A stretch of DNA of 64,000 nucleotides from Cellulomonas cellasea (GCF_030372105.1 NZ_JAUDBQ010000013.1:62001-126000); one strand, 5' to 3'. Positions 1-7,730 are shown, counted from the stretch's first letter. The notes: a model not told the origin generated them from the letters alone. A program made the numbers and translations.

Positions 1-478
1 CGGTCCACCAGCGTTCGTAGCCGTCCTTCTCGGGCGGCGCGAGGAGCCGTCGGCAGGCGGCCTCGTCACCGCGCAGTGCGGCGTCGATGACCAGGGTCGG
101 AGTCGCGCGCGAGCCGTCGAGGGCCCGGGCCTCGCCGCCCGCGGCACCGCCCACGGAGACGAGCCGCGGACGGGACGGCTCGGCCTCGTCGGCGCGGATG
201 TCGGACTCGAGGGCCACCCGCGCCGCCTCGGAGGGCGCCACGCCGTCGAGCGTGAGGCCGCGCATCACGAGCAAGCGCGCCACGTCGTCGGCGGTGTACC
301 GGCGGTGCGAGCCCGCGGAGTGCTCGGACGGGCCGAGCCCATACCTGCGGTCCCAGGTGCGCAACGTCGCGGGCGCCACGCCCAGTCGACGCGCCACGGC
401 CGCGACGGTGAGGGCGGGGCCATCTCCGGCGGACGCCGCGATCGGCGTGGGCGCCGAGGGGGGTCCGTCGGTCGCCAT
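1..478 (-). CDS. MerR-family transcriptional regulator, 3' part cut off by window edge
   Basis: The first 159 codons of a regulator whose C-terminus lies beyond the left edge. Residues 23-80 form a MerR-type winged helix-turn-helix: LTVAAVARRLGV, then LRTWDRRYGLGPSEH, then HRRYTADDVARL. From about residue 130 the text DAALRGDEAACRRLL resembles the start of the helical domain that precedes cobalamin-binding domains in LitR/CarH-like MerR proteins, so a B12- or light-responsive regulator is possible but cannot be decided from the fragment. The ATG at 478 lies 6 nt after a CACAAT -10, which fits a leaderless mRNA. It is divergent from the whiB gene, and a 16-bp palindrome between them is a plausible operator. 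Confidence 0.85.
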   Translation of the reverse strand, partial: MATDGPPSAPTPIAASAGDGPALTVAAVARRLGVAPATLRTWDRRYGLGPSEHSAGSHRRYTADDVARLLVMRGLTLDGVAPSEAARVALESDIRADEAEPSRPRLVSVGGAAGGEARALDGSRATPTLVIDAALRGDEAACRRLLAPPEKDGYERWWT

Positions 479-484
479 GCCCCG

Positions 485-514
485 ATTGTGCACAGGGCGT
501 GGCGCGGTTGCCAA
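485..514 (-). promoter_or_regulatory. Candidate promoter of the MerR-type gene
   Basis: On the minus strand TTGGCA (514-509), an 18-nt spacer and CACAAT (490-485). The start codon follows 6 nt later, so transcription would begin at or next to the ATG. Confidence 0.5.
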
Positions 515-526
515 CGCGTGTCCAGA

Positions 527-542
527 TCGTTCGGCCGAACGA
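527..542. promoter_or_regulatory. 16-bp perfect palindrome between divergent promoters
   Basis: TCGTTCGGCCGAACGA reads the same on both strands. It lies just upstream of the MerR-gene -35 and about 40 bp upstream of the whiB -35, where an operator shared by both genes would be expected. The bound protein is unknown; the adjacent MerR-type regulator is the obvious candidate. Confidence 0.5.
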
Positions 543-583
543 CTGAACGACGGCTCCTGGATGAAGCGGTTGCGAACAGGGAC

Positions 584-612
584 TTGAACAACTTCTGGCG
601 CGGTTGTAACGT
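584..612 (+). promoter_or_regulatory. Candidate promoter of the whiB gene
   Basis: TTGAAC (584-589), 17-nt spacer, TAACGT (607-612). Spacing is ideal and the -10 hexamer is the same as in the str-operon promoter of this window. Transcription would start near 619, giving a leader of about 95 nt. Confidence 0.6.
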
Positions 613-712
613 CTCGATCCGTACGAAGTGACCAACTTGCTGACCGAACGTCACATGCGGTCGGGTCAGGCGCATCGCCGCCACTGGCCCGGCAACCCGT
701 CGAGGAGGACCA

Positions 713-1003
713 ATGGCCGAGATCTCGCGTTTGCCCGGACCCGTGATGGACCTGTGGGAGTGGCAGTTCGAAGGCTCCTGCCGCGACGCGGACGAGAACC
801 TGTTCTTCCATCCGGAGGGCGAGCGCGGATCTGCGCGACGCCGCCGCGCCGAGGCCGCCAAGGCGATCTGCGCGACCTGCCCGGTGCTCCAGGAGTGCCG
901 CGAGCAGTCCCTCGCCGTGCGCGAGCCGTACGGCGTCTGGGGCGGCCTGTCCGAGGACGAGCGCGCCGCGATCCTGGCCCGCCCCTCGCGCAAGGCCATC
1001 TGA
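713..1003 (+). CDS. WhiB-family iron-sulphur transcription factor (WhiB3/WhiD type)
   Basis: A 96-residue WhiB protein, which binds a [4Fe-4S] cluster and acts with the primary sigma factor to control redox or developmental genes. The four cluster cysteines are visible in GSCRDAD, CATCPVLQEC (three cysteines), followed by the turn YGVWGGLSEDER and a basic tail ending in RPSRKAI. The DLWEWQFEGSC opening and the CREQSLAVREPYGVWGG segment match the WhiB3/WhiD subgroup better than WhiB1 or WhiB2. The ATG has an excellent Shine-Dalgarno (GAGGAGG at 702-708). The gene converges on groES across a shared terminator; in many actinobacteria a WhiB3-type gene lies near groES-groEL1. Confidence 0.92.
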   Translation: MAEISRLPGPVMDLWEWQFEGSCRDADENLFFHPEGERGSARRRRAEAAKAICATCPVLQECREQSLAVREPYGVWGGLSEDERAAILARPSRKAI

Positions 1004-1059
1004 CCGCGCCACCCGATCGCCACCCGGCCGCGAGGCCGACCGCACGGCCGTCTCCCTCA

Positions 1060-1108
1060 GACACGACGAAGCCCCTCCCGGCCAGGCCGGGAGGGGCTTC
1101 GTCGTGTC
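1060..1108. terminator. Bidirectional terminator between whiB and groES
   Basis: A perfect 24-bp inverted repeat (1060-1083 and 1085-1108) around a single A. It serves two convergent genes, ending about 57-105 bases after whiB and directly after groES. Confidence 0.9.
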
Positions 1109-1134
1109 TCAGGTCAGCTCAGCCGACCCGGGGC

Positions 1135-1431
1135 TCACTTCTCGACGATCGCGAGGATGTCGCGCGCGGAGAGGATGAGGTACTCCTCGCCCGCGTACTT
1201 GACCTCGGTGCCGCCGTACTTGCTGTAGATGACCTTGTCGCCGACTGCGACATCGAGCGGCACACGGTTGCCGTTGTCGTCGATGCGGCCGGGGCCGACA
1301 GCGAGGACCTCGCCCTCCTGCGGCTTTTCCTTGGCGCTGTCCGGAATGACCAGACCCGAGGCGGTCGTCTGCTCTGCCTCGAGCGTCTTGACGACGATCC
1401 GGTCCTCGAGAGGCTTGATGGAGACCGACAC
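1135..1431 (-). CDS. groES: Co-chaperonin GroES (Cpn10)
   Basis: A 98-residue GroES, the seven-membered lid of the GroEL folding chamber. The sequence [13 protein letters not shown] at the start, the mobile-loop region [19 protein letters not shown], and the C-terminal [11 protein letters not shown] are typical. The GTG at 1431 is preferred because AGGGGAGGT lies 5-6 nt upstream; an in-frame ATG at 1449 would add six residues and bury that ribosome-binding site. The operator and promoter sit about 130-170 bp upstream (CIRCE, TTGACC/TAGAGT), so HrcA heat-shock repression is expected. No groEL follows: the operon ends at the terminator shared with whiB. Confidence 0.96.
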   Translation of the reverse strand: MSVSIKPLEDRIVVKTLEAEQTTASGLVIPDSAKEKPQEGEVLAVGPGRIDDNGNRVPLDVAVGDKVIYSKYGGTEVKYAGEEYLILSARDILAIVEK

Positions 1432-1560
1432 TGCGGACCTCCCCTTCACTTGTGAGTTCTTCAGTGATGTCGGACGCCGCTGCGCAGACCCACCGCCGTC
1501 GCGGGTGTCGGAGAGTCAGCCTCTGCGGTAGACGCCGCCCAGGGGGCGTCGCCACGGTTC

Positions 1561-1589
1561 ACTCTAGGAACCGGTTAGCACTCGGTCAA
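1561..1589 (-). promoter_or_regulatory. groES promoter
   Basis: On the minus strand TTGACC (1589-1584), 17-nt spacer, TAGAGT (1566-1561). The -35 hexamer lies inside the CIRCE spacer, so bound HrcA would block RNA polymerase directly. Confidence 0.7.
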
Positions 1590-1601
1590 GGCGAGTGCCA
1601 A
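1575..1601. promoter_or_regulatory. CIRCE heat-shock operator (HrcA site)
   Basis: TTAGCACTC at 1575-1583, nine bases, then GAGTGCCAA at 1593-1601. This differs from the CIRCE consensus (TTAGCACTC-N9-GAGTGCTAA) at one base and covers the groES -35. Confidence 0.93.
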
Positions 1602-1674
1602 TCTTGCCTCCCCGAGCAACCAGGGTCGCGACATGCGCCCGACGCCCACGGCGCACCGTGAAAGGATCGACGAC

Positions 1675-2862
1675 ATGGATGCCGCCGGTCTCACCAAGCT
1701 CCTCAGCCCGACCGGCTGGGCGTTGCTCAGCGCACTCCCACCGTACGACGAGCGGCGCACGATGGCGCTGTCAGAGCGGCTGCGCCGCGAGGGGCTCGAC
1801 CCCGAGCTCATCGCCGCGGCGCTGACCCAGTCCCGGCTCCGCGCCAAGGCCCACGCCAAGTTCGGCGACTTCGCCGAGGGCATGCTCTTCACCCCCGCCG
1901 GCCTGGAGCAGGCCACCCGGCTCACCGTCGCCGCCCACCACGCGCGCCGCTACACCGCGGCCGGGGTGTCCACAGTGGCCGACCTGACCTGCGGCATCGG
2001 CGCGGACTCGATGGCCTTCGCCGGAGTCGGCCTCAACGTCCTGGCCGTCGACCTGGACGAGGTCAGCGCGTCCGTGGCCACAGTGAACCTGCGCCACTTC
2101 CCCGAGGCGGAGGTGCGGCACGGCGACGGGCTGGCCGTGGACCTCGAGGCCGAGGGGGTCGACGGGGTCTACGCCGACCCGGCCCGGCGCACGTCCTCCG
2201 GCAGCCGGGTGTTCGACCCCGCGGCCTACGAGCCCCCGCTCGACGCCGTGCTCGGGCTGCGCGCCCGGATCCCCGCCCTCGGCCTCAAACTCGGCCCGGG
2301 GGTGCCGCACTCCGCCTTGCCGAACGACGCCGAGGCGCAGTGGGTCTCCGTCGACGGCGACGTCGTCGAGCTCGGGTTGTGGTTCGGGCCACTCGCCCCC
2401 GACGGCCCCGGCCGCAGCGCGCTCGTGCTGCGGCCCGACGGCGCCCACGTGCTGCGCAGCGGCGTCGACGGCCCTGCCGCCCCGCCCGTCGGGCCCGTGG
2501 GCGGGTACCTCTACGAGCCCGACGGCGCCGTGATCCGGGCCGGGCTCGTCGCCGAGGTCGCCACAGCGGTGCAGGGCCGGCTGGTGGACCGCACCATCGC
2601 CTACGTCACCTCCGACGTGCTGCGCCCGACCCCGACGGCGACGGCCTACCGCGTGCTCGACACCCTGCCGTTCGGCCTCAAGCGGCTGCGCACCTACCTG
2701 CGCGAGCGCGACGTCGGCCGCCTGACCATCAAGAAGCGCGGCACCGCCGTGGTCCCCGAGCAGCTCCGCGCCCAGCTCTCGCTGCGCGGCTCCGCGGAGT
2801 CCACGATCGTCCTGACACGGGTGGACGGACGTCAGCAGGTGCTCGTCGTGGAGCCGGTGTGA
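1675..2862 (+). CDS. Class I SAM-dependent methyltransferase with C-terminal THUMP-like domain
   Basis: A 395-residue protein. The S-adenosylmethionine-binding motif VADLTCGIGADSMAF is near residues 101-115, an acidic strand end AVDLDE near 124-129, and VYADPARR near 166-172 fits motif IV of nucleic-acid methyltransferases. The C-terminal part (LKRLRTYLRERDVGRLTIKK, then AQLSLRGS) resembles the THUMP-like domain found in actinobacterial proteins of this type, which suggests an RNA substrate; the substrate itself is not known. The ATG at 1675 is chosen for GAAAGGA just upstream. Its TGA overlaps the GTG of the next gene by 4 nt, so the two are probably translationally coupled. Confidence 0.82.
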   Translation: MDAAGLTKLLSPTGWALLSALPPYDERRTMALSERLRREGLDPELIAAALTQSRLRAKAHAKFGDFAEGMLFTPAGLEQATRLTVAAHHARRYTAAGVSTVADLTCGIGADSMAFAGVGLNVLAVDLDEVSASVATVNLRHFPEAEVRHGDGLAVDLEAEGVDGVYADPARRTSSGSRVFDPAAYEPPLDAVLGLRARIPALGLKLGPGVPHSALPNDAEAQWVSVDGDVVELGLWFGPLAPDGPGRSALVLRPDGAHVLRSGVDGPAAPPVGPVGGYLYEPDGAVIRAGLVAEVATAVQGRLVDRTIAYVTSDVLRPTPTATAYRVLDTLPFGLKRLRTYLRERDVGRLTIKKRGTAVVPEQLRAQLSLRGSAESTIVLTRVDGRQQVLVVEPV

Positions 2863-4007
2863 GGGCGCGCGTCGAGCTGCCGTTCGCGCGCTCGGCACGG
2901 TCCAGCCTCGGCGTCGAGTGGGAGCTCGCGCTCGTCGACCAGGACTCCGGGGACCTGCGGCAGGTCGCCCAGACGGTGCTCGACGCGGTGCGCCCCGACC
3001 ACGGCGGCGACCACCCGGCGATCCGCCAAGAGCTGCTGCTCAACACCGTCGAGGTGGTCTCGGGGGTGTGCGGGTCCGTCGGGCAGGCCACCGCCGACCT
3101 CGCGAACGCCATCACGGAGGTGCGCGGCGTCACCGACCCGCTGCGGGTCGAGCTGATGGGCGGCGGGGCCCACCCCTTCGCGCGCTGGGCCCAGCAGAAG
3201 GTCACCGACAAGCAGCGCTACGCGACGCTCATCGACCGCACCCAGTGGTGGGGCCGGCAGATGGTCATCTACGGGCTGCACGTGCACGTCGGCATCGAGG
3301 ACCGCGCCAAGGTGCTGCCCATCGCGCGGGCCATGCTCACCTACTTCGCGCACCTGCAGTCGTTGTCGGCCGCGTCGCCGTTCTGGGGCGGGCGCGACAC
3401 CGGCTACGCCTCGAACCGGGCGCTGATGTTCCAGCAGCTCCCCACCGCCGGGCTGCCGTTCCCGTTCGAGCACTGGGAGGAGCTCGAGGGGTACGTCGGC
3501 GACATGCTGCACACCGGGGTCATCGACCAGTTCGACGAGGTCCGCTGGGATGTGCGCCCCTCGCCGCGGTTCGGCACGCTCGAGACGCGCATCTGCGACA
3601 GCCCGTCCAACCCCCTCGAGGTCGCCGCGCTCACCGCCCTGACGCACTGCCTGGTTGAGCACTTCTCGACGATGCTCGACCGCGGCGAGGAGCTGCCCGC
3701 CATCCCCGCGTGGTTCGCGCAGGAGAACAAGTGGCGCTCGGCCCGGTACGGCATGGACGCGATCATCATCGTGAACGCCGCGGGCGACGAGGAGCTCGTC
3801 ACCGACGCGGTGCGCGGCCTGCTGGTCGAGCTCGCGCCGGTCGCGGAACGTCTCGGGTGCTCCGCCGAGCTCGACGCCGTGCACGTGATCCTGCGCCGCG
3901 GGGCCTCCTACCAGCGGCAACGCGCAGCAGCCCGGCGGCATGGCGGCGAGCTCGACGCCGTGGTCACGAGCCTGATCGCGGAGATGCGCGCCGGCCGCCC
4001 CCTGTGA
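2859..4007 (+). CDS. Carboxylate-amine ligase, glutamate-cysteine ligase family 2 (YbdK/EgtA-like)
   Basis: A 382-residue ATP-dependent ligase of the GCS2 superfamily, which joins the gamma-carboxyl of glutamate or a similar acid to an amine such as cysteine. Family landmarks are GVEWELALVD near residue 18, IRQELLLNTVEVVSG near 55, YGLHVHVGIEDR near 138-149 and FGTLETRICDSP near 245. YbdK-type members are weak ligases whose natural product is often unclear, so glutathione or gamma-glutamylcysteine synthesis is only a possibility; an ergothioneine role (EgtA) is less likely because no egtB, C or D gene is nearby. The GTG start overlaps the upstream stop codon in a GTGA arrangement. Confidence 0.85.
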   Translation: MRARVELPFARSARSSLGVEWELALVDQDSGDLRQVAQTVLDAVRPDHGGDHPAIRQELLLNTVEVVSGVCGSVGQATADLANAITEVRGVTDPLRVELMGGGAHPFARWAQQKVTDKQRYATLIDRTQWWGRQMVIYGLHVHVGIEDRAKVLPIARAMLTYFAHLQSLSAASPFWGGRDTGYASNRALMFQQLPTAGLPFPFEHWEELEGYVGDMLHTGVIDQFDEVRWDVRPSPRFGTLETRICDSPSNPLEVAALTALTHCLVEHFSTMLDRGEELPAIPAWFAQENKWRSARYGMDAIIIVNAAGDEELVTDAVRGLLVELAPVAERLGCSAELDAVHVILRRGASYQRQRAAARRHGGELDAVVTSLIAEMRAGRPL

Positions 4008-4165
4008 CGTAGCCCTCCGCCGATCGGGCGACCACAAGATGCGAAACGCACTGCCAGCGCGGGCGGCCGGACGCTAGGCTCGCCGCAGCCACACCCGTCG
4101 ATGCCGACACCCGCTCAGGCAGTGTTCTCGCACCGCGCCGAGCGACCTGAGCGCTGGAGCCCCGC

Positions 4166-4411
4166 ATGAGCCGTCCGACCGACCGCACCGACCGCACTGC
4201 CCGTCGTGGCCGCGCGGCGCTCGTGGGCACGTGGGCGCTCGTCGGATTCGGCTGGCTCGCCGTGGCCGGCGCCGCGGCCGGCCGCCTCAGCGGCGGCGAG
4301 GACTTCGCCCTCCCCGAGTGGGTCGGCGACTCGCTCCCCGAGTCCCTGACCGGTCAGATCCTCGGAGCGGCCCTCGCGGTCATGCGGTTCACGGTGCGCA
4401 TGCTCGCCTGA
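4166..4411 (+). CDS. Small hypothetical membrane protein
   Basis: An 81-residue open frame with a basic N-terminus (RPTDRTDRTARRGRA) followed by one hydrophobic segment at about residues 18-40 (LVGTWALVGFGWLAVAGAAAG), and a second weakly hydrophobic, amphipathic stretch at the end. No recognised domain. GGAG lies 10 nt before the ATG. It converges on tsaD with only 9 nt between the stop codons. The 158 bp before it show no other gene. Function unknown; because high-GC DNA carries many chance frames it remains provisional. Confidence 0.5.
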   Translation: MSRPTDRTDRTARRGRAALVGTWALVGFGWLAVAGAAAGRLSGGEDFALPEWVGDSLPESLTGQILGAALAVMRFTVRMLA

Positions 4412-4420
4412 GGCGAGCGT

Positions 4421-5464
4421 CTAGAGCAGCACCTGCGTGAGGGGCATCGACGAGTCGACCGGCAGGTCCAGCGGCGACGGCGGGAGCCCGCGGCGGACCA
4501 CGGCGGCCCCCAGCGCGGCGATCATCGCGCCGTTGTCGGTGCAGTAGCGGATCGGCGGGATCCGCAGGTCGATCCCCGCGGCGGCGCAGCGGGCGGCCGC
4601 CATCTCCCGGAGCTGCGAGTTCGCGGAGAACCCGCCCCCGATGACCAGCGTCGACACGTCGTGCCGCTGGCATGCGGCGATGGTCTTGGCGGTGAGCACA
4701 TCAGCGACGGCGGCGGCGAACGACGCCGCGACATCCGCCAGCGGGATCTCCTGGCCGGCGTCCTGGCGGGCCTCGACCCAGCGCGCGACGGCCGTCTTCA
4801 GGCCTGAGAAGGAGAAGTCGTAGGCGTGCGCGGCCTGGTCCTTGGGGGCCGTGAGCCCGCGCGGGAAGCGGATCGCCTCGGGGTCGCCCTCCCGTGCCAG
4901 GCGGTCGATGTGCGGGCCGCCGGGGTAGGGCAGGCCGAGCAGCCGCCCGACCTTGTCGAAGGCCTCCCCCGCGGCGTCGTCGAGCGTCGAGCCCAACTCG
5001 GTGATGCCGGTGACGATGTCGTCCACCAGCAGCAGGCTCGAGTGGCCGCCCGAGACGACCAGCGCCATGACCCGGTCCGGGAACGGGCCGTCGACGAGCT
5101 CGTCGACGGCGGCGTGCCCGATGACGTGGTTGACGCCGTAGAGCGGCTTGCCGAGGCCCACGGCGAGGGCCTTGGCGGCTGAGGCTCCGACGGTGAGCGG
5201 GCCGACGAGCCCGGGGCCGGCGGTCACGGCGATCGCGTCGATGTCGCCGAGCTCCACGCCGGCGCCGTCGAGGGCCCGGCGCAGCGTGGGCGCCATGGCC
5301 TCGAGGTGGGCGCGTGAGGCGATCTCGGGGATGATGCCGCCGAACCGGGCGTGCTCGTCCATCGAGCTCGCCACCGAGTCGATCAGCAGCTCATGCCCGC
5401 GGACGAGTGCCACACCGGTCTCGTCGCAGGAGGTCTCGATCCCGAGGACGAGGGGCTCACTCAT
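4421..5464 (-). CDS. tsaD: tRNA N6-adenosine threonylcarbamoyltransferase TsaD
   Basis: A 347-residue Kae1/TsaD protein. It transfers the threonylcarbamoyl group onto A37 of tRNAs reading ANN codons, working with TsaB and TsaE, both encoded about 3 kb away. [10 protein letters not shown] begins at residue 8 and the metal-binding pair is in NHVIGHAAV near residue 112 (two histidines four apart). [16 protein letters not shown] and the final GGGFSAN and [10 protein letters not shown] blocks are also family features. The ATG at 5464 gives the usual [10 protein letters not shown] start; an ATG at 5581 would add 39 residues of non-conserved arginine-rich sequence. It is not overlapping a neighbour and probably has its own promoter. 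Confidence 0.97.
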   Translation of the reverse strand: MSEPLVLGIETSCDETGVALVRGHELLIDSVASSMDEHARFGGIIPEIASRAHLEAMAPTLRRALDGAGVELGDIDAIAVTAGPGLVGPLTVGASAAKALAVGLGKPLYGVNHVIGHAAVDELVDGPFPDRVMALVVSGGHSSLLLVDDIVTGITELGSTLDDAAGEAFDKVGRLLGLPYPGGPHIDRLAREGDPEAIRFPRGLTAPKDQAAHAYDFSFSGLKTAVARWVEARQDAGQEIPLADVAASFAAAVADVLTAKTIAACQRHDVSTLVIGGGFSANSQLREMAAARCAAAGIDLRIPPIRYCTDNGAMIAALGAAVVRRGLPPSPLDLPVDSSMPLTQVLL

Positions 5465-5570
5465 GGGGATCAGGATAGGCGCGCCAGCCGGGCCGCTCGC
5501 GCACCCGCCCGGCGAGGGGCCCAGCGGCCTGCGGCGACGCCGCCCCGGCGGCTCGGATGTGGCACGCGTC

Positions 5571-5592
5571 ATACCTTCCAACTGGAAGGTAT
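5571..5592. promoter_or_regulatory. Perfect 10+10 bp operator-like palindrome
   Basis: ATACCTTCCA (5571-5580), two bases, TGGAAGGTAT (5583-5592). It stands 26 bp before the nitroreductase start and 107 bp before tsaD on the other strand, and abuts a TTGACA hexamer (5592-5597). TACCTT/AAGGTA half sites of this kind suggest a winged-helix dimer such as an HxlR- or MarR-family repressor, which often controls nitroreductases; this is inference and no such regulator is encoded next to it. Confidence 0.65.
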
Positions 5593-5617
5593 TGACAGCG
5601 CGCCAGGTTCACGAGAC

Positions 5618-6244
5618 GTGACTCTTGAGACCCTGACGCACCCCACCGACCACCTCGCCGTGCCCGGCGACATCGCCGACCTGCTGTTCCGCACCGCGCG
5701 CTCCGTCGGGCAGTTCACCGACGAGGAGGTCACCGACGAGCAGCTCGCCGCGGTCTACGACCTGGTCAAGTGGGGCCCCACCGCCATGAACACCGTGCCG
5801 CTGCGCATGCTCGTGGTCCGCGGGCGCGCCGCCCGCGAGCGCCTGGCCGCGCACATGGCCGAGGGGAACCGCCAGCGCGTCCTCGACGCCCCCGTCACGC
5901 TCGTGCTCGCCGCCGACCCCGCGTTCCACCAGCACCTGCCGGTGCTCGCCCCGCACCTGCCCGGCATGGCCGAGACCCTCGAGCCCGCCGCCGAGCAGCG
6001 TGCCCAGATGGCCCGCACCAACGCCCTCCTGCAGGTCGGATACCTCATCGTCGGCCTGCGCGCCGCCGGCCTCGACGCCGGCCCGATGGGCGGCATGGAC
6101 GCCGCCGGGATCGACGCCGAGTTCTTCGCCGACAACGGCTGGCAGTCGCTGCTCGTCGTCAACGTCGGCCACGCCGACGGCGCCGGGACGCCGCACCCCC
6201 GCGCCGCGCGCCTGACCTACGAGCAGGCGTGCCAGACGCTCTGA
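5618..6244 (+). CDS. Nitroreductase-family protein, malonic semialdehyde reductase (RutE/HadB-like)
   Basis: A 208-residue FMN-dependent reductase of the nitroreductase superfamily. TDEQLAAVYDLVKWGPTAMNTVPLRMLVVR near residues 45-75 is characteristic of the RutE branch, which reduces malonic semialdehyde to 3-hydroxypropionate in pyrimidine breakdown; GLDAGPMGGMDAAGIDAEF near 152 and SLLVVNVGHAD near 178 are the usual cofactor-side blocks. No other rut gene is present, so the real substrate may be a quinone, enal or nitro compound. The GTG at 5618 has only a weak ribosome-binding site; GTG at 5660 is an alternative. The palindrome upstream implies inducible control. Confidence 0.83.
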   Translation: MTLETLTHPTDHLAVPGDIADLLFRTARSVGQFTDEEVTDEQLAAVYDLVKWGPTAMNTVPLRMLVVRGRAARERLAAHMAEGNRQRVLDAPVTLVLAADPAFHQHLPVLAPHLPGMAETLEPAAEQRAQMARTNALLQVGYLIVGLRAAGLDAGPMGGMDAAGIDAEFFADNGWQSLLVVNVGHADGAGTPHPRAARLTYEQACQTL

Positions 6245-6257
6245 CGGCATGAGCGCC

Positions 6258-6304
6258 GAGGCGGTGGGCAGTCCGGGTCGCGCACCCGGACGGCCCACCG
6301 CCTC
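6258..6304. terminator. Bidirectional terminator, nitroreductase / sulfurtransferase
   Basis: Stem of 12 bp, one mismatch and 8 bp (6258-6278 with 6284-6304) closed by CGCGC. It starts 14 bases after the nitroreductase stop and ends 24 bases from the stop of the convergent rhodanese gene. Confidence 0.85.
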
Positions 6305-6327
6305 GCCCGTCTCATCCGGTCGCGGGC

Positions 6328-7239
6328 TCAGCCGCCCGCGACCACGTCGCCGTCACCCGTCGCGACCGGCCGATCGGGGTCGGACGACCACTGCGACCAG
6401 GACCCGGGGTACAGCGCCGCGTCGACGCCGACGGCGGCCAACGCCGCCACCTGGTGCGCCGCCGTCACCCCCGAGCCGCAGTACACCCCCACAGGAGCCC
6501 CCGCGAGGGCCCCGAGCCCCGCGAAGCGCTCGGCCAGCACGCCCGTGGGCAGGAACCGGCCCGCCGCGTCGAGGTTCTGCGAGGTCGGCGCGGAGACCGC
6601 GCCCGGGATATGCCCGGCGCGCGGGTCCACCGGCTCCACCTCGCCCCGGAACCGCTCGGCAGCCCGCGCGTCGAGCAGCAGGCCGTCCCGTGCGAGCCGC
6701 GCGGCCTCATCCGGCCCGATCGTCGCCAGGGCCCCGGTCTCGAGCACCACGTCACCGGGCCGCGCGACCACCTCGCCGACGTCCAGGCGCCCGCCAGCGG
6801 CCCGCCACGCGTCCAGCCCACCGTCCAGCAACCGCACGTCGGCCACCCCCGCCCAGCGCAGCAGCCACCACGCCCGGGCCGCCGACATGCCGCCCACCGC
6901 GTCGTAGACCACCACGGGCACCCCGCTGCGGACCCCCCACCGGCGGGCGGCGGCCTGCAGCGCGGCCACGTCGGGCAGCGGGTGGCGGCCCTCCTGCGGG
7001 CTCGCGACGGAGGACAGCTCGCCGTCCAGGTCGACGTAGACGGCGCCGGGCAGGTGCCCGGCCAGGTACTGCTCATGGCCGTCCGCGCGGCCCATCTGCC
7101 AGCGCACGTCGAGCACCACGGGGGTGATCGGGCCCGTTCCCGCGGGCTGGCCCAGCACGTCGAGCAGCTCCTGGGCGTCGACCAGCACGTCGGCCCGGTC
7201 CGGCTCCGCCGCCCGGCGATCGATCGTCTCGGAACCCAT
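6328..7239 (-). CDS. Thiosulfate/3-mercaptopyruvate sulfurtransferase (tandem rhodanese)
   Basis: A 303-residue enzyme with two rhodanese domains. The N-terminal domain (about 15-150; VLDVRWQMG, YLAGHLPGAVYVDLD) is the inactive type; the C-terminal domain (about 165-300; LLDARAAERFRG, GHIPGAVSAPTSQNL) carries the catalytic cysteine in VYCGSGVTAAH near residue 255. CGSGV is the loop type usual for 3-mercaptopyruvate or SseA-like enzymes in actinobacteria. It moves sulfur from a thiol donor to cyanide or other acceptors. The ATG at 7239 follows GAGGGAG by 5 nt. It lies 29 nt downstream of rimI and could be in the same transcript as alr-tsaE-tsaB-rimI. Confidence 0.9.
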   Translation of the reverse strand: MGSETIDRRAAEPDRADVLVDAQELLDVLGQPAGTGPITPVVLDVRWQMGRADGHEQYLAGHLPGAVYVDLDGELSSVASPQEGRHPLPDVAALQAAARRWGVRSGVPVVVYDAVGGMSAARAWWLLRWAGVADVRLLDGGLDAWRAAGGRLDVGEVVARPGDVVLETGALATIGPDEAARLARDGLLLDARAAERFRGEVEPVDPRAGHIPGAVSAPTSQNLDAAGRFLPTGVLAERFAGLGALAGAPVGVYCGSGVTAAHQVAALAAVGVDAALYPGSWSQWSSDPDRPVATGDGDVVAGG

Positions 7240-7268
7240 CGTCACTCCCTCAGCTCGCGCCAGCGGCG

Positions 7269-7730
7269 TCATCGCAGCGGCAGGCTCATCGTCCACGCGT
7301 CCACGTTCTCTGGCTGGTAGTACCCGCGGCGGTGGCCCATGCGACGGAAGCCGGCCCGCTCGTACAACCGCAGCGCGGGGTCGTTGTCGACCCGCACCTC
7401 GAGCAGGACGTTCCCGGCGCCCAGTTCTCGGGCGTGCGCCACCAGCGCGTCCAGCATCACCGTACCCACGCCAGCCCCCTGGTGGGCGACGTCGGTGCCG
7501 ATGGTCATGACCTGGGCGTCGAAGCCGTCGAACCACAGCCCCGCGTAGCCGACCAACTCGCCGGTGGCCACGTCCTCGGCGCCGATGTACCACCGGCCCG
7601 GCCCCTGCAGCTCCTCGGCGAGGGACGCGCTGGACCAGGCGCCCGGCCCGAACAGCTCCTGCTCCATCCGCCCCAGCTCGGGCAGGTCGTCGCCGCCCAG
7701 GAGCCGGATGCGCACGGACGCCGTCGTCAC
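7269..7730 (-). CDS. rimI: Ribosomal-protein-alanine N-acetyltransferase (RimI-type GNAT)
   Basis: A 153-residue GNAT acetyltransferase. The acetyl-CoA pyrophosphate loop is VAHQGAGVGTVML (about 81-92), and LLEVRVDNDPALRLYERAGFRRMGHRRGYY near 110-140 is the RimI-type signature. RimI acetylates the N-terminus of ribosomal protein S18 and in actinobacteria other N-termini too. The GTG start overlaps the tsaB stop in a GTGA arrangement, so the gene is translationally coupled to tsaB; linkage of rimI with tsaB and tsaD is widespread. Confidence 0.92.
   Translation of the reverse strand: MTTASVRIRLLGGDDLPELGRMEQELFGPGAWSSASLAEELQGPGRWYIGAEDVATGELVGYAGLWFDGFDAQVMTIGTDVAHQGAGVGTVMLDALVAHARELGAGNVLLEVRVDNDPALRLYERAGFRRMGHRRGYYQPENVDAWTMSLPLR

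Noticed and set aside
2340-2858. Upstream extension of the GCS2 ligase frame back to 2340
   Set aside because: The region is already coding for the methyltransferase in another frame and the extra residues are Arg/Ala/Pro-rich with no family match; the GTG at 2859 with 4-nt overlap is the natural start.
5592-5620. TTGACA at 5592-5597 as a full promoter for the nitroreductase
   Set aside because: No -10-like hexamer lies 16-19 bp downstream before or at the GTG start, so only the operator is reported.
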